From contig JACAXG010000123.1 of NCBI GenBank assembly GCA_018881555.1, positions 1,468,460 through 1,532,459 of the forward strand: a stretch of 64,000 bases of DNA, written 5' to 3'. Under the pieces are notes generated by a model. It was given only the letters and a program-made list of their open reading frames with translations. It was not told the origin of the DNA and searched no databases. The stretch comes from Amblyornis subalaris (Eukaryota > Chordata > Aves > Passeriformes > Ptilonorhynchidae). Position 1 is the stretch's first letter. Each line of letters starts with the position of its first letter. This document shows, piece by piece, positions 22,901 to 43,698 of the stretch. Position numbers and translations under genes: made by a program.

Positions 22901-25900
22901 AATCCTGACTGAGGCTCCAGTCTGCACAGTCCAGCAGGATTTGTATGGCAGCACTGGTGTGGAAAGTTGTTGTTTGCAGATAGAGATTAGATTGAACAAA
23001 GGGAAAAGTTCAGTGGTTTCTTGGAAAGAATCTGGTACCTTTGATGACTTGCCCCACAAATGTTTTTAACCTTTTTTCCTTCCTGAAAAAAAAAGATGTA
23101 GCAAGGTCTATACGTGCATATGGCCGGGCAGTGGGTGCTACATAGCTTCAGTATTCATGTTTCTGAGACAGTTCTTTTTTCGGTTGTTTTCTGGCATTCA
23201 TAAACAGTGTCCTCTCTGTCCCCACCCAGCTGTGTTGAACGAGTGCTTATGGATTTCTTTCTAATGCCGGAGATGGAGGCTTTTGAAACTTTGCTTTCCA
23301 GAAGAGATACCAGAAGCATAGCTGACAGACTGGTCATTACCACTGGGAATTTTTGGCTTGTGTGCTCCATAGGCCTAACTGAACCTGGAATTTGTGACTT
23401 AAAAGGTCTGCTGGCATGTCCCTCGTATATCCCATTAGTCAGTGCAAGCAAGGGAGCTTGGTTTTTTTTTGTCTGCATAGACCTAACCAGCTTCGACTCT
23501 CAAAAAGACAAAAATTATGCAAGATTTTCTCTTCTAAGCTAATTATTTATATCTATAATGGCATTATGAGGAAGTCTGTTGGTTACCCGAGGCTTTTTTG
23601 TAGCTGTAGAGTTTATTGCTGATGACACAGAGCCTGTCTTTTATCATACTGATGTGGTGTAAGGGCTGAACCTTGTGACAAAACTCTTGCGTGGGACAAA
23701 TCTAAATTTAGGAAATCTAGGTAATCTCAGGGGCTACTGTTTTGAGCTTGCACATTATCAGGTGGAACTTTGCTAGATTGTTCTGGTTTTATTTAGAAGT
23801 AACTTAAGGAGGAAGCATTTAATATACTTAGAAAAGATCTATCTCACTCTTGTCTAGAACAGTTGTCTCTTTTGCAAAAACAAAATGGTCTCCCTGTAGT
23901 TAGGATACATATTTTGTCGTACCATGTAAAGTTGCTCAGCTGCTTTTCCCCTACTAGCTTATAAATGGGAATTTTCTTCTTTCTTGACTCTCAATGNTTT
24001 TAAGTGGTGTGTGTTAGAAAAGGTGTTTGATTTCTCTCACAAAACGGGGCTGAACAAAGAATCATTGCTGTTTATCTTCTAGCCATTCAGAGCTTTCATT
24101 TTCTACCATGGAAGTGTATGATACCGAAATGTTAGCATCTGCTAACTGGCAGAACTGAGGTATTCTAATAAGAAATCCTAATAAAGCTGGTTCATTACCT
24201 CCATTCCTGTTAAACGTTAACTTTAAATTACATGCTGGAAACAATTGTATTAGAAATACTTTTATGAGTAAGAAGTTATTAAGAGTCACTAAAATCCTCC
24301 TTATGCATACTTATGTCATCTTATACTTTTATCTGTGTGCCTTAAGGCTCTAATGGCACTAGAAATAATATCTCACAATGCATCTCTCCGTAATTCCCAC
24401 TGGTATACTGAAAGATAGTATTAAGAAGATCATTAAGAGCATAGTCTCTTTATGTTCCCATAAGCTTTCCATTAATTCACATTTAGCTGTCTAAACTACA
24501 GCAAAGTTAATATTTACAGCAAATTAATACATTGCTAATAGAAATGTGAAGCACACTTATTCCTCCTGGTTATTAATGCTACTGTCTGGGCACAGATGTG
24601 TTTTCATAGGATGTGTCTGGTTGCTAGATATGTGCTGATGACAAGGGCACCCAGAATCTTCCTGGACACGCTCAATTTGTAAGAGCATTCTGTCCTATTG
24701 GTTTGGTTATACACTGAGCNGTGAAGCCCTTCCATGTTTCCAAATGTTCCTGTAGAGTGGTGTTGGGAGCAATAGCAAGCAGGCTTTACTGTAGATAAAC
24801 ATAGTGTATGGATCGAAGAGCAGCAGTGTTGGCTGAGTCCATGGGGTGTGTACAGCTCTGTTTTGGGAGACATGCATCCTCTGTGGGTCTAGCAGTGGGC
24901 CAGGAGGTTACAACCCAGACACCACAGAGAAGTGATCTGTGTTTGCCAGAGCAATTGAATCAGGCTTTCTGCACATTTGGGCATGCATTGCTATGTTTGG
25001 TGATCAAAAACTGGCAGCACAGATTTGGATGGAATTGCAGGACTCCATAAGCTGGTCCTCCAGGCATGAAACTACTCTGCCTATTCTACCAGGCTGCTGC
25101 TTTTATTTGCTGGTAAGGAAAGGAACAATGTTATAATTTTTCCAGATGTGATGAAATAAATATTTTGTGAGAATAAAACATATTTGAATGTATTTGCCGC
25201 AGTCTGAAGAGACATGTTAGCTTCCATTAGATGGCAAGGCAGTAAATTTCATTGATTCAACTTGTTTCTCACTACCGGCAGCCTTCTGTGCCTTACAGAT
25301 CTCTTTTTGCTGAGACCATTTCTAATGTTCAAAAGTTGGAAGTGGTTTTAAGCTGTTTGTTTAAAAACTATCAGAGAGCTGAGGGGAATGAATGTTTTCT
25401 TTAAGTAGCCCCAGGCTTCCCATCTGATTGTGGGCTGTGCTCCTTGTAGGAATGGGGACCCAACTTAAGAGCAGAGAAAGTTGAGGCGAGCGTTGTTACT
25501 TAGCACAGCATCTAGTTGTACTGTGCACTGGTTGGAGCTCGTGTGAATTTTGGTGATAATACTAAATGTGGCTTTTTCATCAGGCCCTCAGGGAAATTGT
25601 TACAGAAGGTTTAAACATTTTCTCTTTGAAAGTCTTTCAGGACCAGGCACTGACACTTTGTATGCTGTCATAGCATGTCTTGAAGCACTGCTGCATTTGT
25701 GCCAAGGATCACTGAGTAGTCATATAATGAAAGGGAAAACAAATGGTGAATGACTCTGAATTGCTTTTGGTTGTGCTAACTGCAGTAAGGTATTTGTTTA
25801 AATGAAAGCTTTTAGTATAAATAGCTATGTGTACAGAAACCAATTCAAGTTTTGAGAGTTCTACCCAAAATTTCTGCTTGCTTCCACAACAGCTGTAAGG

Positions 25901-28900
25901 ATGAAATAAACAGAATAGTCTGACAGGAACCATATGCCCTTTCTCGTTTAAGAGCTATAACCATCAACTCGTGGCACACTATTGCACTAGCGATAAAATG
26001 TTTGTAAGCTACGTAACGAGGGTGTTCAGCAGTTGATCTCTCAGATGCTAAAGAAGTCAAGCTGCATTTAATTGAAAATCTTTGAAAACAGTCAGCTTGG
26101 GTCAAGACATAAGAGAAATTGTAATGTAGGAGAGGTAAGTATAACGTTAATCAATAGTCTGTTGTAACTTTCTCTGAGGTAAGTAACCAATTGGTTTGAT
26201 TTATGAATACACAGAAACTTTATCTGGAAATAAGCCCCTACCTGTCTCTTATTTAAGTGGAGATGAAACTTATCTGTGGGGAAACTGCCTGGAATGGTTG
26301 TTTATCACTTTACTACCATTTGATCATGGTTCTGCAGAAATATGCCTTTACGCTTTGCTTGTTTAAATACATAGCAACAGAAAACATTGTATATGTGAAT
26401 GACTTTTTTACCTGATCTGTTTAAAAGAACAAGCCCTACTTGAAAAGAAGTAAATCTGGCAAGTCAGGGCTAGTTTATGGTTCAGTAAATGATTCCAGCC
26501 TTCCTGAAAATGAATACAATAGCAACATTAGCATAAACCCCCAATTTNACAGTTATAATAAGCTTAAAAATGCCACCACAAGCCTTTACAACACACACCT
26601 TTTTATTTTTCAACTTCTAACATAATTTAAATGACTGTCAGATCTGAATTTTAGGAATTTAAGTAATGGCAAGTATAGTAAATTCTAACTTCCATTGCCA
26701 TATATGTAAGCAGAACAGAGTTCTACTACAGCTTTATAGGAGTGAGAAAGAGGAAATAGAATAGAGACTTAGCAGGAGGCGGTTTAGTTCTGCTTCACTT
26801 GCGTTTAGTTCTTCAGGCTTATATTTCCCATTTCATCTGGCTTCTGAGTTATGCCTGACATTGTAGCATAAGGAAGGTTTATACAATTCTCAGAGCTTGC
26901 TCCTAAGTAATCTTTTAGAGACATGGATTTTCCTAATTGATTTTTTTTCACAATCCTGTTAGGATAATAAAATGAAGGCAGCTATTCTCTACCTGAAGAC
27001 TTATCAACCTAGTGGCATTTGCCTTCAGATTAGGAATATAAAGTAGTAGAAGATTGATTAAAGCAAAGTCTTGTTTCCTTGCAAATGTTACCACTGTCAT
27101 GTCCTTCTAAGTTCTGGTTTGTGTTGATATTGACCTTGGGTGCTTCAGTGGTACCTGAGTCAGAAAGAAAGATGGCTATTATTACTATAAATCAATACCC
27201 ACAGAGGAGCATCTGGGACCAATTATGATGTATTCTGAAGGGACAGTAAGTACTATCTGGAATAGAATAGATATTGGCAATATTACTTCCTGGGAAGGAA
27301 GGAAGCACAGAGTGCTTAGCCTTCTATATCTGGTTGTGATGTTGCTGCTGTAATAGGAGATTCTGCAGTTGGTTTTTTTTTTTTTTATCTTTTTTTTTCC
27401 TACCTGGATGTCTTGTTTACTGAGAGTGATGTTTGATGACAGGGTTACAGCTGAAGCTGATAAAGGGTGTCATTTGGTTCAGAATTGCTTATTTGGGCAC
27501 AAAAATAAAATAAAAATATCCAATGCAATTAAAAAAAATAACCTTTTGGATTCAAAGAAAGGGAATAAGTAACAATGACTGTGATTATGGGGCTTGAGAT
27601 TTATAGCTCACTTATTTATTCTCTAGGATGATAAGGGGATCCCAGAGCTATGTATTATTGGAATTTATGGACAAATGGCAATGTAGGAACATGCTGAGTT
27701 GTTGGAAATATCTATATTTGAAGTGTTTTGAAGGAAGACTCTGTGGAAATGAATTTCCTAATTTGGTTTCATTTCCTTGATGCTAGCAGATTCCTTGTGG
27801 GGTTATGCAAAATAATTTTGTAGTTCCTGCTAGAAATTGTAGAATGGCTAGATATGTTGGAATGTAAGAAATTAGTATTTTTAGTCTTCTGTATGTGAGA
27901 CTAAATATAGGCAGCTTGAGGGGGAAATGAGGTGTCCATGAGGGTGTGTCCACCAGAGATTATAGAAATCCAATCCTATTGTGCCACATGTTCTTTTTGA
28001 GACTTAGGAGCAATAAAGTAATGTGTTTTTCTATGAAGTAAAAATAAATCCCCTTTTTGGGATGTTGAATCCTGTTCTTAGAATTTGTGCACAACATAGT
28101 TTTGATTCATTAATAGGCGTTGAAGTACTTATCTGACCTGACAGTGTTTGGTCAGGGATGAGAGGGAAAGATATAAGGAACAAAACACATACACCTTGCT
28201 TTTCCCTTTTATATGTGCCTCACCTGGAATCCTGAAAAAAATCTGGCATCAATAGGTAATCAAAAAGCTAGACTATTGTATGTCTGTTAATGAAAATATT
28301 GGAGCTGCTGTGTACTTTTCATCTATTCACTCTCGCAGTTACGGTAGGGTCACTGTTTAGATCCATCTTGGTTTATACCCCAGATAACTTAATTTGGTAG
28401 GGTTAAGTAGTGAATTATATGCTGCCTAAACTACAGATACTTGCTAGTCCTGTGTAGGTTTGATTTTTATTCATACTGGCTTGTACTTGTGGCGTGTTCT
28501 TACTCTTTCCTGATTTATAATGGATCTCTTTATTGAATTATTGAGCAAAACTTTTAAATAAAACATCAAAGAATTCTCTTCTACTATCAATTCTATAGTC
28601 ATTAGATGTATCAACCCTTAGGACCACTTTCCTCGTCAGAATACTGACACTGCTAGACTTCTTGCTAAATGTACTGTGCACTAAAATGTTCATCCAATAT
28701 AATGTTTTTTCTTTTGAAAGAGAAATTATTTGCTTTATAAGTATGCAGAATTAGTTTGCTTCTTGTACAACTATTTTCCACAGTAACTGTTTTGTTCTTT
28801 CTGGCCACCTTTGATGTGCAACAGTTTTGTAGGTGAAGAAAAACTAAGTACTTGCAGAAAATGTAGTTAAATTGCTTCTTGAAAGTATGTCCATTGTCGG

Positions 28901-31900
28901 AGTTGAGAAGAAAACTGGAGCTTGTCTTCCAGGCATTGGTCATCTTCCTTGTTCTGTGTATTACATACTGCTTTCCTTGGTCTAGAGAACCACTGAATCC
29001 AGACATTGTGAAACTGTATTGCGTATGTTTTATGAAACTGTGAATTGTGATTATTTCTTAGCAGTCCAGTTTGTGTGGAGGTCAAAACTTAAGCTCAGGT
29101 CTTCTCATTGCCACCTGGGTAAACTCTACTTGTTAATGCTGCTTTAATTTATTTATTTACTTATTTACGTATTTGTCTGCTTATTTCAATGCATTAAGAC
29201 TGACTTGACTTTATGGTTCTGTTGTACAGTAACTTTATGCTACCTTTGAGCTTCTTGTCACTGCCATAGAACCAGTAAATCTGTCTTTTTGCCTGAAGGG
29301 GGATTAGTGTTTACTTTGCACATAACAAAACAAAGAGAAGGTACAAAGCACTGTTCAGTTACTTCAGAACCCCAATAAATAGTTTGTAGTGTAAGTAACA
29401 TGCTTCAAGGATAGATGAGGCTAGTGGGAACAGCATTCAATTTCTGAAAGTAAAGCAGAAGCCTTGATTCACAAAAAAAAAGGAAATTTGGAACAGCTTG
29501 GCATATTTTTTATTTTTTTAAAATAAATTAAATACTAGAATGAATATGTATGTTTATATTTAAAGGTTTAATTTCTGTGGGCATTATTTAAATATATATT
29601 TCTGTCATCTGGCTACTTGTCTAAAAGCTAGAATAGTCTTGCTAGAATATCTGAACTAGAAAGGCCTCCTATTGTCTTGTTGTCTAATATCTTCTAGTCC
29701 CTCAAAGGGAAATAACCTGTACGAGCAGAAAAACTTATTTAGGTACTGATTTTAACAAAGGGGGAAGGGACCAACTTTCAGCGTTAGCTAACACTTCTAC
29801 AGGCAAGAGTTTTTTATAGTCTTGGCCTGAGATAAAAAGTTTTTTTCATAGTTAAACATAATTTCAGTAGGTGCTTGGACAATTGATGAGCAAGCTGTTG
29901 AATGCAAAGACACGACCTCTAGACTTAGGAAGGCCCTGACCTGCAGTTATGTGAAAGCTGGAAAAGATGTTGAGGATATGATATAGCATTATCTCCTTTC
30001 ACTGTTCTGCCAATCTCTGACAGAAACGGGATGCTGGCTAAGCAGTGCTTTGGTATACGGCTGTAAGGTGTGCTCTTAATGCACCTTCTTGGATTTGGCC
30101 CCACCTGTGTGTGTCTGGGTAACAGAAGACTTTTCTTGCTGCTTGGAGCTGTCAGTATGTTTTCAGTTGAAACTTTTTGAGCTCTTGTAGATAACTGATT
30201 CTCCAACACACATCCTTGGCCCCCATTTAAAACCAAACTAAAGCAAGGTAGTCAAAGACATTTCAAGTTGTATTTAGATACAAACTGCCTTATGAATTCT
30301 GTGACAACCTCCTTCCTTAACTGCTTCTCATACCAAATTCTAACAACAGGGTTTCTTTGCTTTAAGATCCAAATTACTTTATTTTTTTTGCCTCCAGGGC
30401 CCAAGATACATCTTTATAAATTAGGTTTTTGTCTGTATCAGATACTCATGGCATTGCAGAGTCTCAAGTTTTCTATATTAATTGTCTAATGCTTCACATA
30501 CATCACATTTCAAAGATCTTTTTTATCCTTTAGTTTGCATCATTTCTGTGAGGCGCATTCCTGAAGACAGCTTGTTGTCCCAGTTTGCCCAGCTGACTGT
30601 AAATCTTCCTTTACTGATGAAATATTAGTAGACTGCTCTCAGGCAGCCCTTAGCTTTCTATCAGCTATTGCTTCTTCCCTGAGCTGTTGGAAACTTCCAA
30701 ATTATGCATGTGTAGCTTCTGTTTCATTTGCAAGAGTCATTCATTTCTGCCTTTAATTCCTGTTCCAGCTGGCAGTGGGGATTGTGGCAGTCCCAGGCTG
30801 TGCTGCAGTACCTGACACTGTAGATAGAGCTACTGAAACTTGAGTGTCTTCAATCACACTCAAAGATCTTTTTCTGTTACTGGTTGTTTAGGTCACTTAC
30901 CAGGCTCTATCAGTGTATTTTCAGTCCTGCTGTTGTCTGATAGAAAACTAAATCGTACAAAAGATAAAGGAAACAGGGTTTTTGTTATCTGTTTGCCATG
31001 GGAACATGAAAACTTTTCCCTGGCCCACTTCTGGTCTTGCACAAATAATGTAGTTCTGTAGTCACCAGTGGGTCAGAACACCCTGTTACCTGTTGCATTG
31101 AGAGTTCAGGGCTGTGGTGCAGCACTATTGTTGGATACTGATAAAAGCTGTTCCCTTCTCTGACTAGTTTCATTGCAGCTGCTCTCCTCAGCCCCATGAG
31201 AATTACTGGCTTTGCAGCTTGGGCTACCCCAGATCAACTGGAGGTAGAACCGTGTTTTCCTGTACAAGCCTGAGAAGTTCATTTGCTGTATATTGTGGAA
31301 CATGATCTGACCACAAGAAAGGTAAATGTTCTATGTGGTAGCTGTGAGATCATTTGAGCACATTGTTTTCTGTGCTCTAGAAAATAATCAAAGAGATGTG
31401 ACTGCTCTGTTATTAAGTGGGAGAAAGTGCCACAGCTACATACGGACTCATCTTTTCTTCTCTCATGCAGTGGGCCTCATGTGGGCAAAGTATTTAGAAA
31501 CTCAGCTCCAGATCTTTAATAAGAAGTTCCCAAGCTATATTTTTTTCCCATCCGTTTCCTCAAGCCACCTGATTTCCAACCTTTCACAATTTGGACATAG
31601 TTTGATTCTGATTCAGAAATCTCAAAAAGGCTGCCTCTCTCTTGCATTTGTGGAGGTGAAATAAGAGTTCAGCAGGGAGCTCAGCAATCGAGCATTTCTG
31701 AAAGCAGACCACTTGCAGAGGTGAGAGACAAAGGCTTTTCTGTCCTTGCTACATGGAGGGAGACTAGCAGGGAGTAGAGGAAGGGGAATGCTTGTCAGTC
31801 CCCATCTTCTTCCATACATATGCTAGGAGCTGGGAAAGGGCCTTGTCTTATCAATAACATCAGAAGATGTGTGTGTGCTGCAAGGAACATGAATATTACA

Positions 31901-32054
31901 CCAGAATTAAAAATTATAGCAAANCATAAACTGAATGTGATTTAATGGTAACAACAACAACAAGCAGCTACTTCCTTTAAGGGATTTCTACAAGAGGAAG
32001 GTTGTTTGTAAGAGAGTAGACAATGCTTATCTCTCTGAATCACACATGGTGTGA
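16961..32054. other. Long intergenic stretch without recognisable genes
   Basis: About 15 kb of AT-rich sequence in which I recognise no exon, RNA gene or transposon. The longest frames (131 codons at 19177-19572, 93 at 22620-22901, 113 at 28665-29006) show no domain, no splice-site flanking and no codon pattern. Low-complexity spots are a T-run at about 27370-27384, an ATTT tract at about 29147-29173, an A-run near 29472 and an ACA tract at 31951-31962. Distal regulatory elements could be present but cannot be recognised without alignment to other genomes. Confidence 0.5.
29147..29173. repeat. Imperfect (ATTT)n microsatellite
   Basis: About 27 bp of ATTT/TTAT repeats with single substitutions, reading ATTTATTTATTTACTTATTT and onward. 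Short tetranucleotide tract. Confidence 0.8.
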
Positions 32055-32137
32055 TTCTTGGGGTTGCCTTGTGCAGGGCCAGGACCTGGACTCAATGATC
32101 CTTGTGGGTCCTTTCCAACTCAGGATGTTCTAAGATA
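32055..32137 (+). mobile_element. CR1 3' tail fragment
   Basis: TGGACTCAATGATCCTTGTG followed by GGGTCCTTTCCAACTCAGGATGTTC is the terminal segment of an avian CR1 (GGACTCGATGATC...GGTCCCTTCCAACTC...TTCTATGAT). Only about 80 bp survive, which is typical of a strongly 5'-truncated insertion. Confidence 0.8.
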
Positions 32138-33609
32138 TTCATCACTAGGTGCTGTTGCTTAAGAAAGGAGGACCAAATGGGAGAACATGAACATGGCCTT
32201 AGGAAATACGATCCATAATCCAGTGCTTCATCAGAACAGGTTGCTTAGGAATGGTGTGTTTATTCTGTCAGCAGAGACTTTTTTTTAAGGAAAGCTAAGT
32301 AACTGTCTATTAGTTGTTTTTTTGCTTTATTTTGTTTTGTAAGACAGAGATGGACAAAAATGACTTTTACTGATTCTTTGAATTTGTATAGAAGCTAGAC
32401 ATGATTTAATTCACCTTTGTGGGGAAGCTTCCCTGGTTAAAAGCATTCCTGCACCCTGCTGTCAGTGGTGTTTCTGTGGGTTGTGATCTGTGTAACTGGA
32501 TGTAAGGGTCGGATAGAGAAATTCACCCGCACTCTTGGAGGGATATAATACCCCATTTTTCCCTTTACCACAATAGCAGAAAATTCTGTGATTATTGTCC
32601 TGTGGAGAAATGATAATTAGGTAAAGAGAAGCATGATAATATGCTGTCGTATAAAGGGGTTTTAAATGAGTACAGATGTGTTGCTCCTAACCACTGAACC
32701 TATACTTTATGAAAATCATCACGCAGTCAGTGCAAGGGGCACTTTCCTCATCTCATGCCATCTGTGTATCTGGCAGAATATTACAGGAAACTCATTTGTA
32801 CGTCCACTTGGGAGTGTATCCTTCCTATTAAGAAAAAAAATTGTTTTTTCAATCATGTCTTACAGTGCAAGGTACTAGATTTCAAGCAGACTACTGTTGA
32901 AATAATTCACTTTTTTCCATTATATTTCTTGAGCTAGAGTTCTTGTTGCCAAAATGCAGACACCAAAATGCCAATATACCAACAAGATGGTGGTATTCAC
33001 AGTATTTTCAACTTCAGGGAAGATTTTAACCTTTTTTGTCCTAAAGTTAGATTTAAATTCCACACTCAGAGATATTGACACTGTAGGATGGAGACAATGG
33101 CAATCTATCCTTACCATGTTGTGTTCTTTTCCTGCTGGGCAAGAACTTTTGGCTTTTCCTGGCATACTACTGCTGTTCTTGTACGAGTGAATATAGCTTT
33201 GCAGGTGTATACCAAGGTCAGTGACACGTCTTTGTCTTTATACGGTCCTTTAACTCATGCAGCTGCTACCTTTTGTCCACATGGAATTTTGTACAAAATA
33301 ATACAAAGGCTTGAGTATATTGCTAAATAGTCGCTTTCCCAGTATCTCTTCCTGGGTACCATGTAAATTAAAAGTAGACTCTTGTGACAGGCCAAAGAAT
33401 TGAAATCAGATGTCTGCTCAAGTGAACACAGGTTATATTCATGTTGGGTAATACCAATTTTAATCATCTTCACAATTGTTTTCTTGTAGTCAGAACCTAA
33501 GCTTCTTCACTGACTTTCATTTAGGATGAAGCATTTTCTGTTTAAAGGTTTGAATCCATGACATGGAGGTAGCCCTTACCTCTATGCAAATGCATTTGGA
33601 AAATGTGTG
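32138..33609. other. Intergenic sequence, nothing recognised
   Basis: No gene or repeat family recognised. Frames of 60-81 codons on both strands overlap one another and have no family features. A short TG run at 33604-33613 abuts the LTR that follows. Confidence 0.5.
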
Positions 33610-34262
33610 TGTGCTGGTTTGGCTGTAAATCAGCAGGGGAAATTAACCCCATACAAATACCTCGAGAGAGATTTATTTGTAAAATTACAATTTTAATAGA
33701 AAGGTTAAAATAAATGCAGGAATACAGAAACACTGGCCTAAACCGACAGTCACAGTACAACCTGGCAGTGGTTGTAATCCTGTTGAAGGTCTGGAACTCT
33801 GGTTGTCCAGTGGTTGCAGTGCTGTTGAAAGCAGTAGTCCCATAGAAAGGCCTGGTCCTCTGGGTACCCAGTGGTCTGGTTGTCCAGTGGTGAAGGTCCC
33901 ATCCTCTGGTTGTCTAGTGGTCTCTCTCAATCCGCAAGCCTGCTTTTATGTGGTGTTTCCTAGCTGGTGTCTCCCCTAGGGGTGGGGATTTCCACAATGG
34001 AAGGGGATGTTTCTGAAATTCTGCTCATTGGGGCATATCCAGTTCGGTAATGGGCCATTAGCTTAGATAATCCACTCCGGTTGGGTGATGCTTGCTGTCG
34101 GCTGGGATAATTATCACAGTTGAGATGAGAAATACTACCCCACCTCACATGATCTGCAGAGCCTCATGGAGCAGGTGTGTAGCCACCTAACTGCGAACGA
34201 CTCAACTTAGCAAGGAATTATGTGGGTGGTAGAATACATCATATTTTGGTTAACCCAGGACA
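33610..34262 (-). mobile_element. Solo LTR (653 bp), minus strand
   Basis: Read on the minus strand it starts TGTCCTGGGTTAACC and ends CCAAACCAGCACA, giving imperfect terminal inverted repeats (TGTCCTGG against TGTGCTGG). A TATA-like ACATAAAAGC lies near 33945-33955. A polyadenylation signal AATAAA (reverse of TTTATT at about 33671-33676) lies close to the 3' end, as expected for U3-R-U5. No retroviral coding region or second LTR accompanies it. The flanks do not show a clean target duplication (GTGTG on the left, TTATG on the right), perhaps because the left edge lies in a TG microsatellite. An internal 18-bp unit is repeated four times. The family name is not determined. Confidence 0.78.
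33797..33921. repeat. Four copies of an 18-bp unit inside the LTR
   Basis: The word CTCTGGTTGTCCAGTGGT appears at 33797-33814, 33858-33875 (CTCTGGGTACCCAGTGGT), 33874-33891 and 33904-33921 (one T for C). The second and third copies are directly adjacent. Spacing is irregular otherwise, so this is a dispersed short repeat array rather than a simple tandem array. Confidence 0.85.
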
Positions 34263-41894
<7,632 letters not shown>

Positions 41895-43118
41895 AATGGA
41901 AGGTTTTAAGCAGTACAGAAATACTGCCCTATCTTTTCCAAACCCTAGTGCAAGCCAGAAGCTTGTTCTGGTAGTAATTCAAAGGACTCTTTGTTACCTA
42001 GCTGATTTTCTAAATTTCTGGCTGTTTTCTCCATAAACTGGCATTGGAAGGTGGTGTGTTTTCTCACCTGTGGAACTGCTTAAAACTCTTTTGCAGCAAA
42101 ATGCTGAAGTTTTCATAGACTGAGCAGAAAAGGTGCTTTTGCTTTCTCAACCACACCGTAAAACCCTGAAAATGAATATGCATGTTCTCTTACAGCTTGG
42201 CTTTTAACCAAAATGTGCTTCCTTTTTAATGTAACCAATGAAATAAGCCCCAAAGCTTGACTCTCTGTTGCAATTTTCCACTTATGACGTCCAAATTTAG
42301 AGGAATTTCCTATCCTAAACAGTCCAAATACATGCATTGCATGAAATGGTTTTTCTGTGTATTTGGAAATAGTAGGTTTCTGAAATTGTAGCAAGCTTTG
42401 CAGTTGTCTTTTTGTGCATGGGGTGTGATGGTGTGGGTGCCTCATACAACAAGCTGTGTTTTCCCAGTCTGCCACATTAAGCTGCCCATACAAGTTATTC
42501 TGACTGTTTTTGGCACCTGCATACTTTATGCACCAAAAATAGGCTGAGAAATGCTGCTTTAAAAACCAGTGTAACTATCTTCTTCCGACACAGGTCTTGA
42601 GGCATTATGTGTCCTATCCCAGGCCCCTTAAGCTCCATTCACTCCTGTTTGGAACATGTTGCTGTATAATCTTTGACTTTAAACATGTGACATTTAACTG
42701 GCCACAAAGCAGACAGTGTCATTTGCTCTAAGTGGAAGTACACCAGTGTGGTGTTAAAACTTAAAAACAAACCATGAGATGCCAAAACTCACAGAACTGC
42801 TGTAATGCTTTAGCAGGTTGATGGAAAGCCAAGTATATGCTTTTCTTAAAAAAACAAACCAAAAACTAATGAAAAGTGAGCCCAGCTGTGGCCACACTCT
42901 TCTGCTACTGGTTTAACACACCACCTCCCAGGCCCCCAAACACTGCACATGGAACCAGGCAACACAAAGCAGGATGGAGGGGGAGAAGTATTTCATGCTT
43001 CATAAAGCATTAACTTTTGCTTATGTACGGTATGACAAAGAACTGAGCTGAACAGTGCCTGCAAAAGCCAGCAGTTTGGTGCTTCTGTGACCGCAAAAAC
43101 TGAACCTGGCAAAGAGCC
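41895..43118. other. Spacer between intact and disabled claudin copies
   Basis: No coding region supported. It presumably holds the claudin 3' UTR on the plus strand and, on the minus strand, could be the distal end of the WWC2 3' UTR. No canonical AATAAA follows the claudin stop within this interval on the plus strand; AATAAG occurs at about 42241. Confidence 0.4.
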
Positions 43119-43698
43119 ACAGGCTACAGTTAGCTGGGTTTCTGTTGTCTGTGCTAGGATGGACTTTGACTGGTACCTGTAACTACTGACCAGGCAGGAA
43201 AAATCTCAACTTAGACTTAAATGTACTGGAGCTTTGGAGCACGGGACTCTGGCACAAACGTGCATAGTCCACAACGTGGGAGGAACACATTCTAAAGATT
43301 TTTCTTCTTTCTTAGCTTTGCTGCTAGAATTCAAGATTTCCAGGATTTTAGTATCTACATCAAATGGACTAGGACTTCTGAGCCTTGTGATCTCCAGTCT
43401 TGGTCTGGACTGCCTAAAGATGGAGGATACAGAGCAGAAGCTAAAAAAAGCTGTTACTCCTGGTGATGTCTCCTATCCCTTGCTTACACTATAATCCAGG
43501 AATTTTGGGATTAAGACATCCCAGAGATTGTGCCCAGATGAGAAATAAGGGATGCACTGTTCAGTGGTTGGTTTTGTGGATTTTTTTATAATTCTGAGGG
43601 GATCTCTACTCCTCTCTGCACTCTGCTTATCATTTGACTGTCACTTACCAGAGCAGTATGTAATGGCAGATATACAAGATGCCCATCAGCATCTGTAA
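43119..43698 (+). pseudogene. Claudin pseudogene (CLDN22/CLDN24 paralogue)
   Basis: This is a disabled tandem relative of the intact claudin, in the same orientation about 1.2 kb downstream of it. Homology starts in the first membrane helix (LLSVLGWTLT, no start codon) and runs to a TAA at 43696-43698 after QYVMADIQDAHQHL. Defects are visible. A TGA replaces the TYLP leucine, and the conserved tryptophan of the W-GLW-C-C signature reads as arginine. A one-base insertion just after GLW shifts the frame. The second signature cysteine reads as serine. About 50 bases are missing around the third membrane helix, and TAA and TGA codons follow in the second extracellular loop. The 86-codon frame 43234-43494 is only the shifted middle portion. 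By position it corresponds to the copy nearest WWC2. Confidence 0.88.

Noticed and set aside
22620..22901. 93-codon plus-strand frame with several cysteines
   Set aside because: The cysteine spacing does not match a zinc-finger pattern I know; there is no splice support and no family resemblance.
33685..33930. 81-codon minus-strand frame with repeated residues
   Set aside because: The repetition comes from the 18-bp units in the LTR; it is not a gene.
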